This document shows, piece by piece, positions 1-8,550 of a stretch of 64,000 nt of DNA. Location of the stretch: contig JASGVS010000031.1 in the NCBI GenBank assembly GCA_030054835.1, positions 1-64,000 on the forward strand, written 5' to 3'. This DNA comes from UBA3910 sp002391465. GTDB lineage: Bacteria; Bacillota; Limnochordia; Darwinibacteriales; Darwinibacteriaceae. How positions within the stretch are numbered: the stretch's first letter is position 1; the number at the start of each line of letters is the position of its first letter. The notes below the pieces were generated by a model. The model was not told the DNA's origin, did no database searches, and worked only from the letters and a program-made list of their open reading frames with translations. Made by a program: the position numbers and the translations under genes.

Positions 1-12
1 CTCTCCATGAAA
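1..12 (-). rRNA. 5' end of 16S rRNA (partial, runs off the window)
   Basis: Read on the minus strand the left edge ends in TTTTCATGGAGAG, which matches the start of clostridial 16S genes just before the universal TTTGATCCTGGCTCAG; that next part lies outside the window. The call rests on this short match, on the rRNA-type leader and tandem promoters upstream, and on the known gyrB-gyrA-rrn order of Bacillota. Only about the first ten bases are present. Confidence 0.7.
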
Positions 13-232
13 ATTTTAGCTAAGGCATAGCCTTAGGTCAATTTCTTGTTGAGCTTGAAACTAGCTTCTGAAGCTAAGCTTCAGTTCTCGAATTGAATCG
101 AGCGCACAAACTGTGGCTTTCGAAACATTTGTTTCGAAAAATTCTCGTTGTTTAGTTTTCAAGGTTCACCCTTGTTTTGCGATCATCACCCATGAATACA
201 GGGTTTTCTTGCTTTTTTGCGACCGCACAGAT
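13..232 (-). promoter_or_regulatory. rRNA leader with boxA-like motif and hairpins
   Basis: This is the transcribed leader between rRNA promoter P2 and the 16S gene. On the minus strand positions 168-148 read CCTTGAAAACTAAACAACGAG, the conserved element of Bacillota rRNA leaders and spacers linked to boxA/Nus antitermination. A 14-bp inverted repeat, GAAACAAATGTTTC, lies at about 122-135, and a 7-bp perfect hairpin, CTAAGGC-ATA-GCCTTAG, sits about 10 bases before the 16S start. The hairpins are likely to belong to RNase processing structures; that role is inferred. Confidence 0.6.
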
Positions 233-261
233 ATATTATCATGTTTATCCCACTCCGTCAA
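233..261 (-). promoter_or_regulatory. rRNA promoter P2
   Basis: On the minus strand TTGACG (261-256), a 17-bp spacer and TAATAT (238-233) form a second SigA promoter about 95 bp downstream of P1. Tandem promoters are typical of Bacillota rRNA operons. Confidence 0.7.
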
Positions 262-300
262 TCATTCTCTGACAAGAAAATGAGGAAATGAGGGATAAAA

Positions 301-320
301 ATGCCCCCCGCAGGGGACAG
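301..320 (-). other. GC-rich hairpin between rRNA promoters P1 and P2
   Basis: On the minus strand GTCCCC-TGC-GGGGGGC is followed by ATTTTTAT, so a transcript from P1 would fold a short terminator-like stem before reaching P2. It could attenuate P1; this is inferred from shape only. Confidence 0.35.
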
Positions 321-327
321 CTTCATA

Positions 328-356
328 ACTATAGCACGGATTATATGTCATGTCAA
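328..356 (-). promoter_or_regulatory. rRNA promoter P1
   Basis: On the minus strand TTGACA (356-351), a 17-bp spacer and TATAGT (333-328) form a near-consensus SigA promoter pointing into the rRNA leader. Confidence 0.75.
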
Positions 357-418
357 CAGGGATTTTGCTTTTTTGTGTCTCCGCAGCGATAAAGGGCATG
401 AATTGGAGTGTACATGCC

Positions 419-901
419 CTACAGGTCCAACCTGAGATAGTTGTCTCCACCTGCATCCATCATTCCCATTTCACGAAACCCAAAGGATTTGAATAAGGAG
501 TAGGCAGGTTCGTTTTCCGGATTGCTGGACAAAACAACACATGTTGCGGGTCCATGGGGAAAGGTCTTGATCAGATCGATCATTTTCTGCAGTGCAGCCT
601 TGCCGTAGCCGCGTCCTTGATACTGCTGATCAATCATGATCCTGGCCAGATAATACACATCCTCGTCATCCTCTGGATCATTGTAGTCCTTAGGTTGGTA
701 GATGGCCATGGTAAACCCAACCATCCTATCCCCGTGATAGATGGCATAGGGCATGGGAGTGTACAGCTCGTGATTGGTCAGAGCATAGGCTTCACATAGA
801 CTGTAGGCGTTGGATGCAATGAAATCTCGCTGCCGTTCTGTCAAGGTTAGGCTGATACACTCTTCAAAGTTGTCTGCTGTTATTCGTTCAAGTGTAACCA
901 T
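419..901 (-). CDS. GNAT family N-acetyltransferase (BltD/PaiA-like)
   Basis: A 160-residue single-domain acetyltransferase of the Gcn5 superfamily. The acetyl-CoA-binding signature QYQGRGYGKAAL lies near residues 94-105, followed by the usual helix, a beta strand and NEPAYSLFKSFGF near the C-terminus. The overall pattern (ITADNFEECISL at the start, an aromatic YAIYHGDRMVGF strand) resembles polyamine acetyltransferases of the BltD/PaiA type; the real substrate cannot be read from sequence. A GGGGAG ribosome site precedes the ATG. It sits between the gyrA terminator and the rRNA promoters, so it is probably transcribed alone. Confidence 0.8.
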   Translation of the reverse strand: MVTLERITADNFEECISLTLTERQRDFIASNAYSLCEAYALTNHELYTPMPYAIYHGDRMVGFTMAIYQPKDYNDPEDDEDVYYLARIMIDQQYQGRGYGKAALQKMIDLIKTFPHGPATCVVLSSNPENEPAYSLFKSFGFREMGMMDAGGDNYLRLDL

Positions 902-974
902 AAATCATCAACTCCCCATCTACCGGAGGCATGCCAAATCCTCGTAGAATGTCCATCCTTCGGAAAACAGCATA

Positions 975-998
975 AGGCCCCGCTCGAAAGCGAGGCCT
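975..998 (-). terminator. gyrA terminator hairpin
   Basis: A 10-11 bp stem with one mismatch and a small loop starts 20 bases beyond the gyrA stop. The T-rich side is better on the plus strand, so it may be weak or work in both directions. Confidence 0.6.
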
Positions 999-1017
999 CT
1001 TTTCTTGCTGGATTTAA

Positions 1018-3492
1018 TTAGCTTTCGTCTGCGTCAGAGGTGGATTCGTCCTCGTCGTCTTTCCCTACGATGTTGGCCACAGCAACAACCTCGTCGTCAT
1101 CATCAAGGCGCATTAGGGTTACCCCTTGGGTGTTGCGTCCCATCTGGGAGATCTCGTCAACTTTGATACGGATCGCAATTCCTTCCTTAGACAGGAGCAT
1201 CGCTTCACTGGATTCATGTACTACCAAAATGCCTACGATGGGACCTGTGCGTTCCGTTTTTCTGAGGGTCAACACGCCCTTACCGCCCCGGTTGACTGGT
1301 CTGTACTCGTCAAGTGGGGTACGCTTACCGAAGCCCCGCTCTGTTACAACCAGAAGATCGGCACCATCTGCCACCACACCCAGACCTACTACTTTATCAT
1401 CTGGATCGAGCCTGATACCAATTACTCCTTGGGCCGAGCGCCCCATGGACCTGATCTGATCCTCCGCGAAGCGGATGGCTTGCCCTTCCTGAGTAACTAG
1501 AACCAGTTCCTTACTGCCGTCTGTGAGCTCGATGCCCACCAATTCATCGTCATCAACTAAGGTGATGCAGATCAAGCCGCCACTGCGGTTGGTATCGAAT
1601 TCGCTCAGGACCGTCTTCTTGATCGTTCCATTGCGGGTGGCCATGGTTAGGTACAGATCGTCAGAGTATTCCTTAATGGGAATGGTAGCTTGGATCCGTT
1701 CGCCAGGCTCTAGGTTGATCAAGTTGATCACCGCAAAGCCCCTGGCATTACGGCCCGCCTCTGGTATTTCATGACCCCTCAGACGGTACACCCTGCCCTG
1801 ATTGGTAAAGAAGAGGACGTAGCTGTGGGTGCTGGCGATAAACAGCTGTTCCACGAAATCCTCTGCCCGGGTATTAAGGGCGGTAATCCCCTTCCCTCCC
1901 CGGCGCTGGGCACGGTAGGTGTCAACGGGCAGGCGTTTGATGTAACCCTGGTGGGTCATGGTAACAACAATATCCTCTTCCGCGATCAGATCTTCCACAT
2001 CCAGTTCGCCCGTTTGCGCCACGATCCTAGTTCGGCGTTCATCGGCATATTTGTCTCTGATCTCGAGTAGTTCTTCTTTAATAATGTTGTAAACGAGGTT
2101 CATGTCGCCAAGGATCGCCTTCAGTCTGGCGATTGTCTTCAGCAGCTCCTGATACTCCGCCTCAACTTTGTCCCGCTCCAATCCGGTCAGGCGGCGCAGC
2201 TGCATATCCAAGATGGCAACTGCCTGACGTTCCGAAAGTGAAAAACGAGACATGAGGCCCTCTTTGGCCACCTGATCGTTTTGAGCTGAGCGGATCAGGG
2301 CAATGATCTCATCAATGTGGTCTAAAGCAATGCGGTAACCTTCCAAGATATGGGCTCGCTCTTCTGCCTTGCGCAAATCAAAACGAGTCCGCCGCACAAT
2401 CACATCGACCTGATGATCAATGTAATGATTGAGCGTTTCTTTCAAACTCAAGACCTTAGGTTCGTTATCAACCAGGGCGAGCATAATCACACCGAAAGTG
2501 TCCTCGAGCTGGCTGAATTTGTACAGGCGGTTCAAAACCACGTTTGGATTGGCATCGCGCCGCAGTTCAATCACGATGCGCATACCGGTCTTATCAGACT
2601 CATCCCTGAGATCGGTGATTCCGTCCACCCGTTTTTCCCGTACCAAATCGGCTATTTTTTCAATCAGACGGGATTTGTTCACCTGATAGGGAAGCTCTGT
2701 GACTAAAATGCGGTGCTTGCCATTGGCCATAGCCTCAATCTGACACTTAGCCCGCATAATCACCCTTCCCCGTCCGGTGGCGTAGGCATCTCGAATACCC
2801 TCTACACCCCGGATAATCCCCCCGGTGGGAAAGTCAGGCCCCTTCACATGGGACATGAGATCTTCCATGGTAGCATCGGGGTTATCGATCAACTCAATAA
2901 TGGCGTCAATGACTTCACCCAGGTTATGGGGAGGAATATTTGTGGCCATACCCACCGCAATTCCGGCTGCACCGTTCACCAGCAGATTGGGGAACCTACT
3001 GGGCAGTACTGCCGGCTGTTCTAACGTTTCATCAAAGTTGGGAATGAAATCGACTGTGTCCCGATCAATATCACGCAGCATTTCCATGGCCACAGGCGAA
3101 AGGCGCGCTTCAGTGTAACGCATGGCAGCAGGCGGGTCACCGTCAACACTGCCGAAGTTGCCGTGGCCGTCCACTAACATGGCCCGGTAGGAAAAGGGCT
3201 GGGCCATACGCACCATGGCGTCGTAAATGGCGCTGTCACCGTGGGGATGGTACTTACCCATGACGTCACCCACAATTCTCGCCGATTTCTTGTGGGGCCG
3301 ATCCGGCCTATTACCCAGTTCCAGCATACCGTAAAGAATACGGCGCTGAACGGGCTTTAGCCCGTCCCGCACGTCTGGCAGGGCACGTTCCACAATGACA
3401 CTCATGGCATAGTTTAGATACGATGTTTTCATTTCATCGCTTATTCGAATGGGGATTACTTTGCCATCTCGTACGTTTATACTCAAAAACAT
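1018..3492 (-). CDS. gyrA: DNA gyrase subunit A
   Basis: An 824-residue type IIA topoisomerase subunit that cuts and rejoins DNA in the A2B2 gyrase complex, introducing negative supercoils. The catalytic tyrosine is Y126 in AAMRYTEARL. The quinolone-determining stretch reads HPHGDSAIYD with Ser87 and Asp91, the sensitive-type residues. The gyrase-specific GyrA box QRRGGKG starts the C-terminal DNA-wrapping domain, which separates it from ParC. The protein ends in a short acidic tail (EDESTSDADES). It lies 33 bases after gyrB and is expected to be co-transcribed with it. Confidence 0.98.
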   Translation of the reverse strand: MFLSINVRDGKVIPIRISDEMKTSYLNYAMSVIVERALPDVRDGLKPVQRRILYGMLELGNRPDRPHKKSARIVGDVMGKYHPHGDSAIYDAMVRMAQPFSYRAMLVDGHGNFGSVDGDPPAAMRYTEARLSPVAMEMLRDIDRDTVDFIPNFDETLEQPAVLPSRFPNLLVNGAAGIAVGMATNIPPHNLGEVIDAIIELIDNPDATMEDLMSHVKGPDFPTGGIIRGVEGIRDAYATGRGRVIMRAKCQIEAMANGKHRILVTELPYQVNKSRLIEKIADLVREKRVDGITDLRDESDKTGMRIVIELRRDANPNVVLNRLYKFSQLEDTFGVIMLALVDNEPKVLSLKETLNHYIDHQVDVIVRRTRFDLRKAEERAHILEGYRIALDHIDEIIALIRSAQNDQVAKEGLMSRFSLSERQAVAILDMQLRRLTGLERDKVEAEYQELLKTIARLKAILGDMNLVYNIIKEELLEIRDKYADERRTRIVAQTGELDVEDLIAEEDIVVTMTHQGYIKRLPVDTYRAQRRGGKGITALNTRAEDFVEQLFIASTHSYVLFFTNQGRVYRLRGHEIPEAGRNARGFAVINLINLEPGERIQATIPIKEYSDDLYLTMATRNGTIKKTVLSEFDTNRSGGLICITLVDDDELVGIELTDGSKELVLVTQEGQAIRFAEDQIRSMGRSAQGVIGIRLDPDDKVVGLGVVADGADLLVVTERGFGKRTPLDEYRPVNRGGKGVLTLRKTERTGPIVGILVVHESSEAMLLSKEGIAIRIKVDEISQMGRNTQGVTLMRLDDDDEVVAVANIVGKDDEDESTSDADES

Positions 3493-3525
3493 GCACCCCT
3501 ACAATTTATTCTCAAAACCTCAAGG

Positions 3526-5445
3526 CTAAATATCTAAGTTAGTTACTTCCTTGGCGTGTTCCTGAATGAACTCCCGCCGCGGCTCTACCTTTTCACCCAT
3601 GAGCGTTGTGAAGATGTCATCGGCTAAGATGAAATCTTCTATATTCAGCTGCTGGAGGATGCGCCGTTCCGGATCCATCGTTGTTTCCCACAGCTGTTCC
3701 GCGTTCATCTCACCGAGACCCTTAAAGCGCTGGATGATAATACCCCGGCGTCCTTCCCGCTCGAGAATCTCGTCCAGTTCCTCATCGGAATAGGCGTAGA
3801 ATGAGTCTTTTCCCTTCCGGATGCGGTACAAAGGCGGTTGGGCCACATAGACATGGCCCTGTTCCAACAGGGGGCGCATATAGCGGTAGAAAAAGGTCAA
3901 AAGCAGTGTACGGATATGGGCCCCGTCCACGTCTGCGTCCGTCATGAGTACGATCTTATGGTAACGGAGCTTGCTGATATCGAAGTCTTCCCCGATCCCG
4001 GTACCAAAGGCGGTAATCATGGTTCTGATTTCGTTGTTGCTCAAAATGCGATCAAGGCGTGCCTTCTCCACGTTTAGGATTTTACCCCTAAGTGGGAGAA
4101 TGGCCTGGAAGCGCCTATCTCTACTCTGCTTGGCGGTACCGCCGGCCGAGTCCCCTTCCACGATGAACAGTTCGCATAGTTCCGGGTCGGTTAAGCTGCA
4201 GTCGGCAAGTTTGCCCGGCAGTGAGGACACTTCCAGGGCGTTTTTCCGCCTGGTTAGTTCCCTTGCCTTACGGGCCGCCTGCCTTGCTCTGGCAGCCTGA
4301 AGACCCTTATCCATAATCCGCTTGGCCTCAGTAGGGTTCTCCTCTAAAAAGGCAGCCAGTTCTTCCCCAACGATGGATTCAACCAGACCCCGAACTTCGC
4401 TGTTACCAAGCTTGGTTTTGGTCTGTCCCTCAAACTGGGGATCGGGAATTCGCACACTGATAATTGACGTACAGCCTTCCCGCACGTCATCACCGGTCAA
4501 GTTCTCATCGTTTTCCTTGATGATATTCTTCCGGCGTCCGTAGTCGTTGAGCGTCCTAGTTAAGGCGCTGCGGAAACCGGACAGATGGGTGCCCCCTTCA
4601 TGGGTATGGATGTTATTAGCAAAACTGAGTGTTGTTTCCGAATAGGAATCGTTGTATTGAATAGCTACTTCAACTTCAATGCCGTCCCTGGCCGCGCTGA
4701 AGTAGATGGGATCTTTATTGATAACCGTTTTATTGCGGTTCAAATAGTTGACATAGGATACGATGCCACCGTTGTACAAAAACCTGTGCTCTCTGCCACT
4801 GCGCAGATCAGCAAAGGTGATGGTAATACCCTTATTCAAAAAGGCTAGCTCGCGCAGGCGGTAGACGATCACTTCAGATTTGAATTCCACAGTGTCAAAG
4901 ACGTCCGCATCGGGCTTAAAGCGGATCATTGTACCCCGCTTCTTAGTTGGGCCATGATCCTGCAGTGTCTGCACTGCCTTGCCGCGCTCATAGCGCTGGG
5001 AATAGTGGCGCCCGTTGTACCACACATCTGCCTGTAACCATTCAGATAGGGCGTTCACAACCGCAACACCCACGCCGTGGAGACCGCCCGACACTTTATA
5101 GTGGGCGCCCTCTTGGCCGAATTTGGCACCGGAATGGAGCACGGTTAAGACCGTTTCCAAGGTAGAAACTTTGGTCTTGGAGTGCACCTCAACTGGAATT
5201 CCGCTGCCGTTATCTTCAACGGACAGGGAGCCGTCTTCGTGGACTGTAACGTGAATTGTATCACAATACCCGGCCATAGCCTCGTCGATGGAGTTGTCTA
5301 CCACCTCGATGAAAAGGTGATGTAGACCGCTCACATCGGTGTTGCCGATATACATACCCGGCCTGAGGCGAACCGCTTCCAATCCCTCTAAGACCTGGAT
5401 CTGATCAGCGGTATAGGCTGGAGTTGACTGTTGTCTGTTTTCCAA
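3526..5445 (-). CDS. gyrB: DNA gyrase subunit B
   Basis: A 639-residue ATPase subunit of gyrase. The GHKL ATP-binding site shows EVVDNSIDEAMAG, then PGMYIGNT and GGLHGVG; the TOPRIM domain shows EGDSAGG and the metal site DADVDGAHIRTL; the C-terminal RFKGLGEMN motif contacts GyrA. The length is the short Gram-positive form, without the large insert of proteobacteria. In most Bacillota it follows recF and remB directly; here an insertion sequence has separated it from recF, so its transcription must now come from nearby or from within the element. Confidence 0.98.
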   Translation of the reverse strand: MENRQQSTPAYTADQIQVLEGLEAVRLRPGMYIGNTDVSGLHHLFIEVVDNSIDEAMAGYCDTIHVTVHEDGSLSVEDNGSGIPVEVHSKTKVSTLETVLTVLHSGAKFGQEGAHYKVSGGLHGVGVAVVNALSEWLQADVWYNGRHYSQRYERGKAVQTLQDHGPTKKRGTMIRFKPDADVFDTVEFKSEVIVYRLRELAFLNKGITITFADLRSGREHRFLYNGGIVSYVNYLNRNKTVINKDPIYFSAARDGIEVEVAIQYNDSYSETTLSFANNIHTHEGGTHLSGFRSALTRTLNDYGRRKNIIKENDENLTGDDVREGCTSIISVRIPDPQFEGQTKTKLGNSEVRGLVESIVGEELAAFLEENPTEAKRIMDKGLQAARARQAARKARELTRRKNALEVSSLPGKLADCSLTDPELCELFIVEGDSAGGTAKQSRDRRFQAILPLRGKILNVEKARLDRILSNNEIRTMITAFGTGIGEDFDISKLRYHKIVLMTDADVDGAHIRTLLLTFFYRYMRPLLEQGHVYVAQPPLYRIRKGKDSFYAYSDEELDEILEREGRRGIIIQRFKGLGEMNAEQLWETTMDPERRILQQLNIEDFILADDIFTTLMGEKVEPRREFIQEHAKEVTNLDI

Positions 5446-5595
5446 GATCTACCGACTCTCCTTACCTAACGAATAGATTCAATCTAGATTCAAACTAATA
5501 CCTTCGTAAGGCCCTTTTCTGCAGTGTTTGGACAGATATGGGAGAAAGATAAATACGGGAAGTTGTAACAATGCAAGAAATTGGGTCCTCACTTA

Positions 5596-5604
5596 ATTGT
5601 ATCA
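5596..5604 (-). promoter_or_regulatory. Candidate extended -10 promoter for gyrB
   Basis: On the minus strand TGATACAAT (an extended -10, TGN plus TACAAT) lies inside the 3' fragment of the broken remB, about 150 bp before gyrB. No good -35 is present. It would allow gyrB expression despite the upstream insertion. Confidence 0.3.
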
Positions 5605-5633
5605 CAAATCCTTGTTCTGTGGCAGTTTTAACC

Positions 5634-5638
5634 AGTAA
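5634..5638. repeat. 5-bp target-site duplication, left copy
   Basis: AGTAA directly outside the left terminal inverted repeat of the insertion sequence; the same five bases flank the right end at 7335-7339. Confidence 0.85.
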
Positions 5639-5654
5639 GAGCTATTTGCGATGT
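5639..5654. repeat. IS left terminal inverted repeat
   Basis: GAGCTATTTGCGATGT, an exact inverse of 7319-7334. Confidence 0.9.
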
Positions 5655-5810
5655 GGCCGTTTTCCCGATTTTGAAAGTCCGAAATATTAGCCTCAAATCA
5701 ATTGAAACACGATTTGTTAGCCAGAAAATGCTAGATTTTGTTCTTTGTGAGCCAAGATGATAGTTTTAGAGATCAGAAAACAAGCCTTTCTTCTTTATCT
5801 GTTGATGTTC

Positions 5811-7127
5811 TTATGCCGAAACCGCTAGCCTGCGTATGAGGTCGGGTTGTTTCTGCCTAATACGACCTACAGCCATGGCTAGCATCACACAGAGCACTAA
5901 CCCGCAACGAATTTTCATTTTTCGCAAACCACGAATATTGTGATTTTCGAAGTTAAAAAAGCCGTCTATACGGGAGTTCACACGTTCAACTGCAGTCCTC
6001 TTATTATATGAGCGTGTCCAGGAATAACTGGAACGAGCTATTGGTGTGAATAGGCGCCGGTTTTCTTCTAGTTTAATGCGTAACCCTTGAGAAACTGGAC
6101 ATTGCTCTTGTCCTTCGCACGTTATCCCGTAGTGTCTAGCGGGACACCGATATCTCAGCGTTTGTCGTTCTTTTTCAAAGCCTCCATACGCCATCTGTCT
6201 TTGGGTTGCCTTTGCTGGACAATAGCAGTAAATGGTCCCTTTGAAATTGTAGCTTACGTTGGTGTAATGACCAAGAAGCCTAGTTTCGTCGGGATCTTTC
6301 CATGCATTGCGGATATCAATCACCGGTTTAATCCCATGGTCGTCCCATAGCTTCACGATTAATTTGCTGTCATCATAACCTCTGTCAGCTGAGAGTACTG
6401 TACAACGATTCATCAGCCTTGGGTGCGCACTGGCCAAATCATCAATCATTCCATGAGCTTCTTTAATCTCGGAATTAGAGGCCTTAGTTACCCGATAGTG
6501 TATTGGTAACTCATACGTTGAATCAACGATTAAGTGCAGTCGATAGCCAAACCAGGATATAGTTTTCTCCCACGGCGTGCCATCTTGACGGATTCCTTGG
6601 TAAACCTTCTTAGCCCAGTCTCCATCTACATCTCGGCGGCCATCTGGTTCTTTGTCGCTTTGCCGGTTAGCAAAACTTTGCAGGCATTTTCCATCTACTG
6701 CCAGGGATGCACCAAAATCGGGCAATAAGTCCATGGCAGTTTCGACCAATTCATGAAACATTTCGTCCACAAGATTACTATAGGTTTCCATCAACCTTCT
6801 CAAAAAGCGTGAGTAGGCAGAGTCGCTTGGTACCGCATTAATTCCCCTCCACACATCAAATCCGCATACCTGCCGTAACTGAGCGTTTCTTTGAAGTTCT
6901 CTGCGTAGACTCGCCGTTGTGGGATGCTGGTAGACCATTCCGGCTAAAATTGAGTTCCACACTGCCCGGATTGGGTAATCATCTCGTCCCCGGTAGCGAT
7001 CTTGCTCCATCGTGCTAACCAGCTTTTCGTCGGGCATTGTCTCTAGTACTAAAACTAATCTTTCGAGATCTCCTAATTCCTCAACTTCTTCCCACCCAAA
7101 CAAGCTTTTTTGTGGTATAATAGCCAT
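5811..7127 (-). CDS. IS transposase, DDE superfamily
   Basis: A 438-residue transposase. An N-terminal helical region (about 1-110, DUF772-like, with GRDDYPIRAVWNSILAGMVYQHP) precedes an RNase H-fold DDE domain. Likely catalytic residues are D145 (LAVDGK), D248 (SADRGYDD) and E381 (TAVERVNSRI). A cysteine-rich insert (about 301-343, CYCPA ... YRCPARHYGITC) lies between the second Asp and the Glu and may bind zinc. The reading frame is intact with an AAAGGA ribosome site upstream, so the element may still be active. Confidence 0.9.
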   Translation of the reverse strand: MAIIPQKSLFGWEEVEELGDLERLVLVLETMPDEKLVSTMEQDRYRGRDDYPIRAVWNSILAGMVYQHPTTASLRRELQRNAQLRQVCGFDVWRGINAVPSDSAYSRFLRRLMETYSNLVDEMFHELVETAMDLLPDFGASLAVDGKCLQSFANRQSDKEPDGRRDVDGDWAKKVYQGIRQDGTPWEKTISWFGYRLHLIVDSTYELPIHYRVTKASNSEIKEAHGMIDDLASAHPRLMNRCTVLSADRGYDDSKLIVKLWDDHGIKPVIDIRNAWKDPDETRLLGHYTNVSYNFKGTIYCYCPAKATQRQMAYGGFEKERQTLRYRCPARHYGITCEGQEQCPVSQGLRIKLEENRRLFTPIARSSYSWTRSYNKRTAVERVNSRIDGFFNFENHNIRGLRKMKIRCGLVLCVMLAMAVGRIRQKQPDLIRRLAVSA

Positions 7128-7318
7128 GGTGATGTCCTTTCTGTCGATGTTTTGGCTCTAACTAATACTTCGACTTCGAAGGAACGTCACCTTTTTATTT
7201 TGGGGTCAATTTTGGCTAAATCTGCTTTTGATGCGTGATTTGGCCGTTTTTTTATGCTCTTTTTGGGGTAAAGATTATTTAAGACCTTCAAGGACTATTT
7301 ATCCATCATTGTTTCGCG

Positions 7319-7334
7319 ACATCGCAAATAGCTC
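7319..7334. repeat. IS right terminal inverted repeat
   Basis: ACATCGCAAATAGCTC, the exact inverse of the left end. Confidence 0.9.
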
Positions 7335-7339
7335 AGTAA
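7335..7339. repeat. 5-bp target-site duplication, right copy
   Basis: AGTAA, identical to 5634-5638. Confidence 0.85.
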
Positions 7340-7432
7340 CTCGTTGTCTGACGTCCCTACACCAGCCAAGTTCACGATGCTCACCACATCCTCCAGGGGT
7401 ACCATTACATCTTGTCCGAGATGGAGAAACAT
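7340..7432 (-). pseudogene. remB: remB/yaaB (DUF370) 5' fragment, interrupted by the IS
   Basis: Starting at an ATG 12 bases beyond the recF stop, the minus strand encodes MFLHLGQDVMVPLEDVVSIV... for 31 codons before the target duplication. MFLHLGxD plus a PLEDVVSI-like strand is the start of the DUF370 family (RemA/RemB; YaaB is encoded between recF and gyrB in Bacillus). Running into the element, the frame adds 14 residues and stops at 7297-7295, giving a 45-residue truncated peptide. The family regulates extracellular matrix genes in Bacillus. Confidence 0.85.
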
Positions 7433-7443
7433 CCCCTTCCCCC

Positions 7444-8550
7444 CTACACTATTGTACCCGCTTTAATCTCAAAGGTAGTAATCTCTGCAAGCAGGTCAGT
7501 TGGGAAATAGCCCAGGTTAGTTGTGGTAACAATGGTCTGGGCTTTGTTGTTAAGTATGGACAACAGAAAAGAACGGCGGGATTGGTCTAGTTCGGAAAGG
7601 ACATCATCCAAAAGCACAACCGGAAGTTCGCCCGTCTCCGCGTGCATCAGCTGCAGCTCGGCCAAAACATAGGCCAATACCGCAGTCCTCTGCTGACCCT
7701 GGCTGCCGTAGAGTTTGAGTTCTTGTCCATTGATCAGGAAAACAACATCATCCCGCTGGGGCCCGACGAGTGAATAACCTCGCTGTAGCTCTTCTCGGCG
7801 TTTTTCCTGCAGTTCGCCGATAAAGGCTTCCCTAATTGTTTCACCGGACCAACCTGGCTCCAGGCGGCCGAAAAAGGGCTCGTAGACTATTTCTAGAGTC
7901 TCGCGCCTTTGACTGATCTCGCCGTGGGCTTCTTGAGCATACCTCTGCAGATCGGCCAATACTTGGGCCCGACGCAGAATAACCCGGGTACCTAAATTCA
8001 ACAGCTGACTGTCCCAAGCGGGCAGCTGGTTAAGGAGTGAGCGATTATGGTAGGCGTCTTTCAAGAGGCTGTTGCGCTGACGCAGCACCCTCTGGTACTT
8101 CAGCAGGGTACTGCGGTACACAGAATCAATCTGACAGATTTGAATGTCCAAAAAGCGGCGCCGATCGCTGGGCGACCCCTTCACCAACTGCAAGCTATCT
8201 GGTGTAAATAGGACAACATTTAGCTGGCCCATAAAGGAACTGGCGCTGGTCTGCTTAGCATTGACCAAAAGCTTTTTTGGACCGTTTTGGCTGATCACTG
8301 CCTCCAAATCGAGAACAGCCATCTTCCGCACCTTTGCCTGGATGGCAGTCTGGAGTTCGCCGTGTTTTATGAGCTCGGTCTCTCGGCTCGTACGATAAGA
8401 TTTGCTTAAGGACAAGACGTAGATAGCCTCTAAGAGATTGGTCTTGCCCTGAGCGTTATCCCCTACGAAGATATTCAGGCCCGGCGATAGATCAACTGTC
8501 TGGCTGCTGTAATTTCTAAAATTGAGCAGGTTAAGCCGTTGAATGTGCAT
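7444..8550 (-). CDS. recF: DNA replication/repair protein RecF
   Basis: A 368-residue SMC-like ATPase that helps load RecA at single-strand gaps and stalled forks through the RecFOR pathway. The Walker A motif GDNAQGKTNLLEA is near residues 30-42, the ABC-type signature and Walker B (VVLLDDVLSELD) lie near residue 305-320, and the N-terminal HIQRLNLLNFRNY strand is typical. Its start codon overlaps the last base of the S4-domain gene, so translation is likely coupled. It ends 12 bases before the broken remB. Confidence 0.96.
   Translation of the reverse strand: MHIQRLNLLNFRNYSSQTVDLSPGLNIFVGDNAQGKTNLLEAIYVLSLSKSYRTSRETELIKHGELQTAIQAKVRKMAVLDLEAVISQNGPKKLLVNAKQTSASSFMGQLNVVLFTPDSLQLVKGSPSDRRRFLDIQICQIDSVYRSTLLKYQRVLRQRNSLLKDAYHNRSLLNQLPAWDSQLLNLGTRVILRRAQVLADLQRYAQEAHGEISQRRETLEIVYEPFFGRLEPGWSGETIREAFIGELQEKRREELQRGYSLVGPQRDDVVFLINGQELKLYGSQGQQRTAVLAYVLAELQLMHAETGELPVVLLDDVLSELDQSRRSFLLSILNNKAQTIVTTTNLGYFPTDLLAEITTFEIKAGTIV

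Larger units (their letters stand above)
5495..5638 (-). pseudogene. remB: remB/yaaB (DUF370) 3' fragment
   Basis: The minus-strand frame from the target duplication reads LLVKTATEQGFVIQ..., ends ...IYLSPISVQTLQKRALRRY and stops at 5497-5495. The IYLSPIS...TLQKR ending is characteristic of the RemB/YaaB (DUF370) family. Joined to the 5' fragment at 7340-7432 it restores a 78-codon gene with no frameshift, close to the roughly 80 residues of Bacillus YaaB. It now has no start codon of its own. Confidence 0.85.
5639..7334 (-). mobile_element. Complete insertion sequence, 1,696 bp, DDE type
   Basis: The ends carry a perfect 16-bp terminal inverted repeat, GAGCTATTTGCGATGT, at 5639-5654 and inverted at 7319-7334, flanked by AGTAA direct repeats. 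It has one transposase gene on the minus strand and about 170-190 bp of non-coding sequence inside each end. Identical duplications and intact ends indicate a recent insertion. The transposase resembles the IS4/IS5/IS1182 superfamily; I do not assign a family. Confidence 0.9.

Noticed and set aside
7228..7590. 120-residue plus-strand reading frame at the right end of the IS
   Set aside because: It crosses the IS boundary, the broken remB and the end of recF on the opposite strand; codon content shows a shadow frame.
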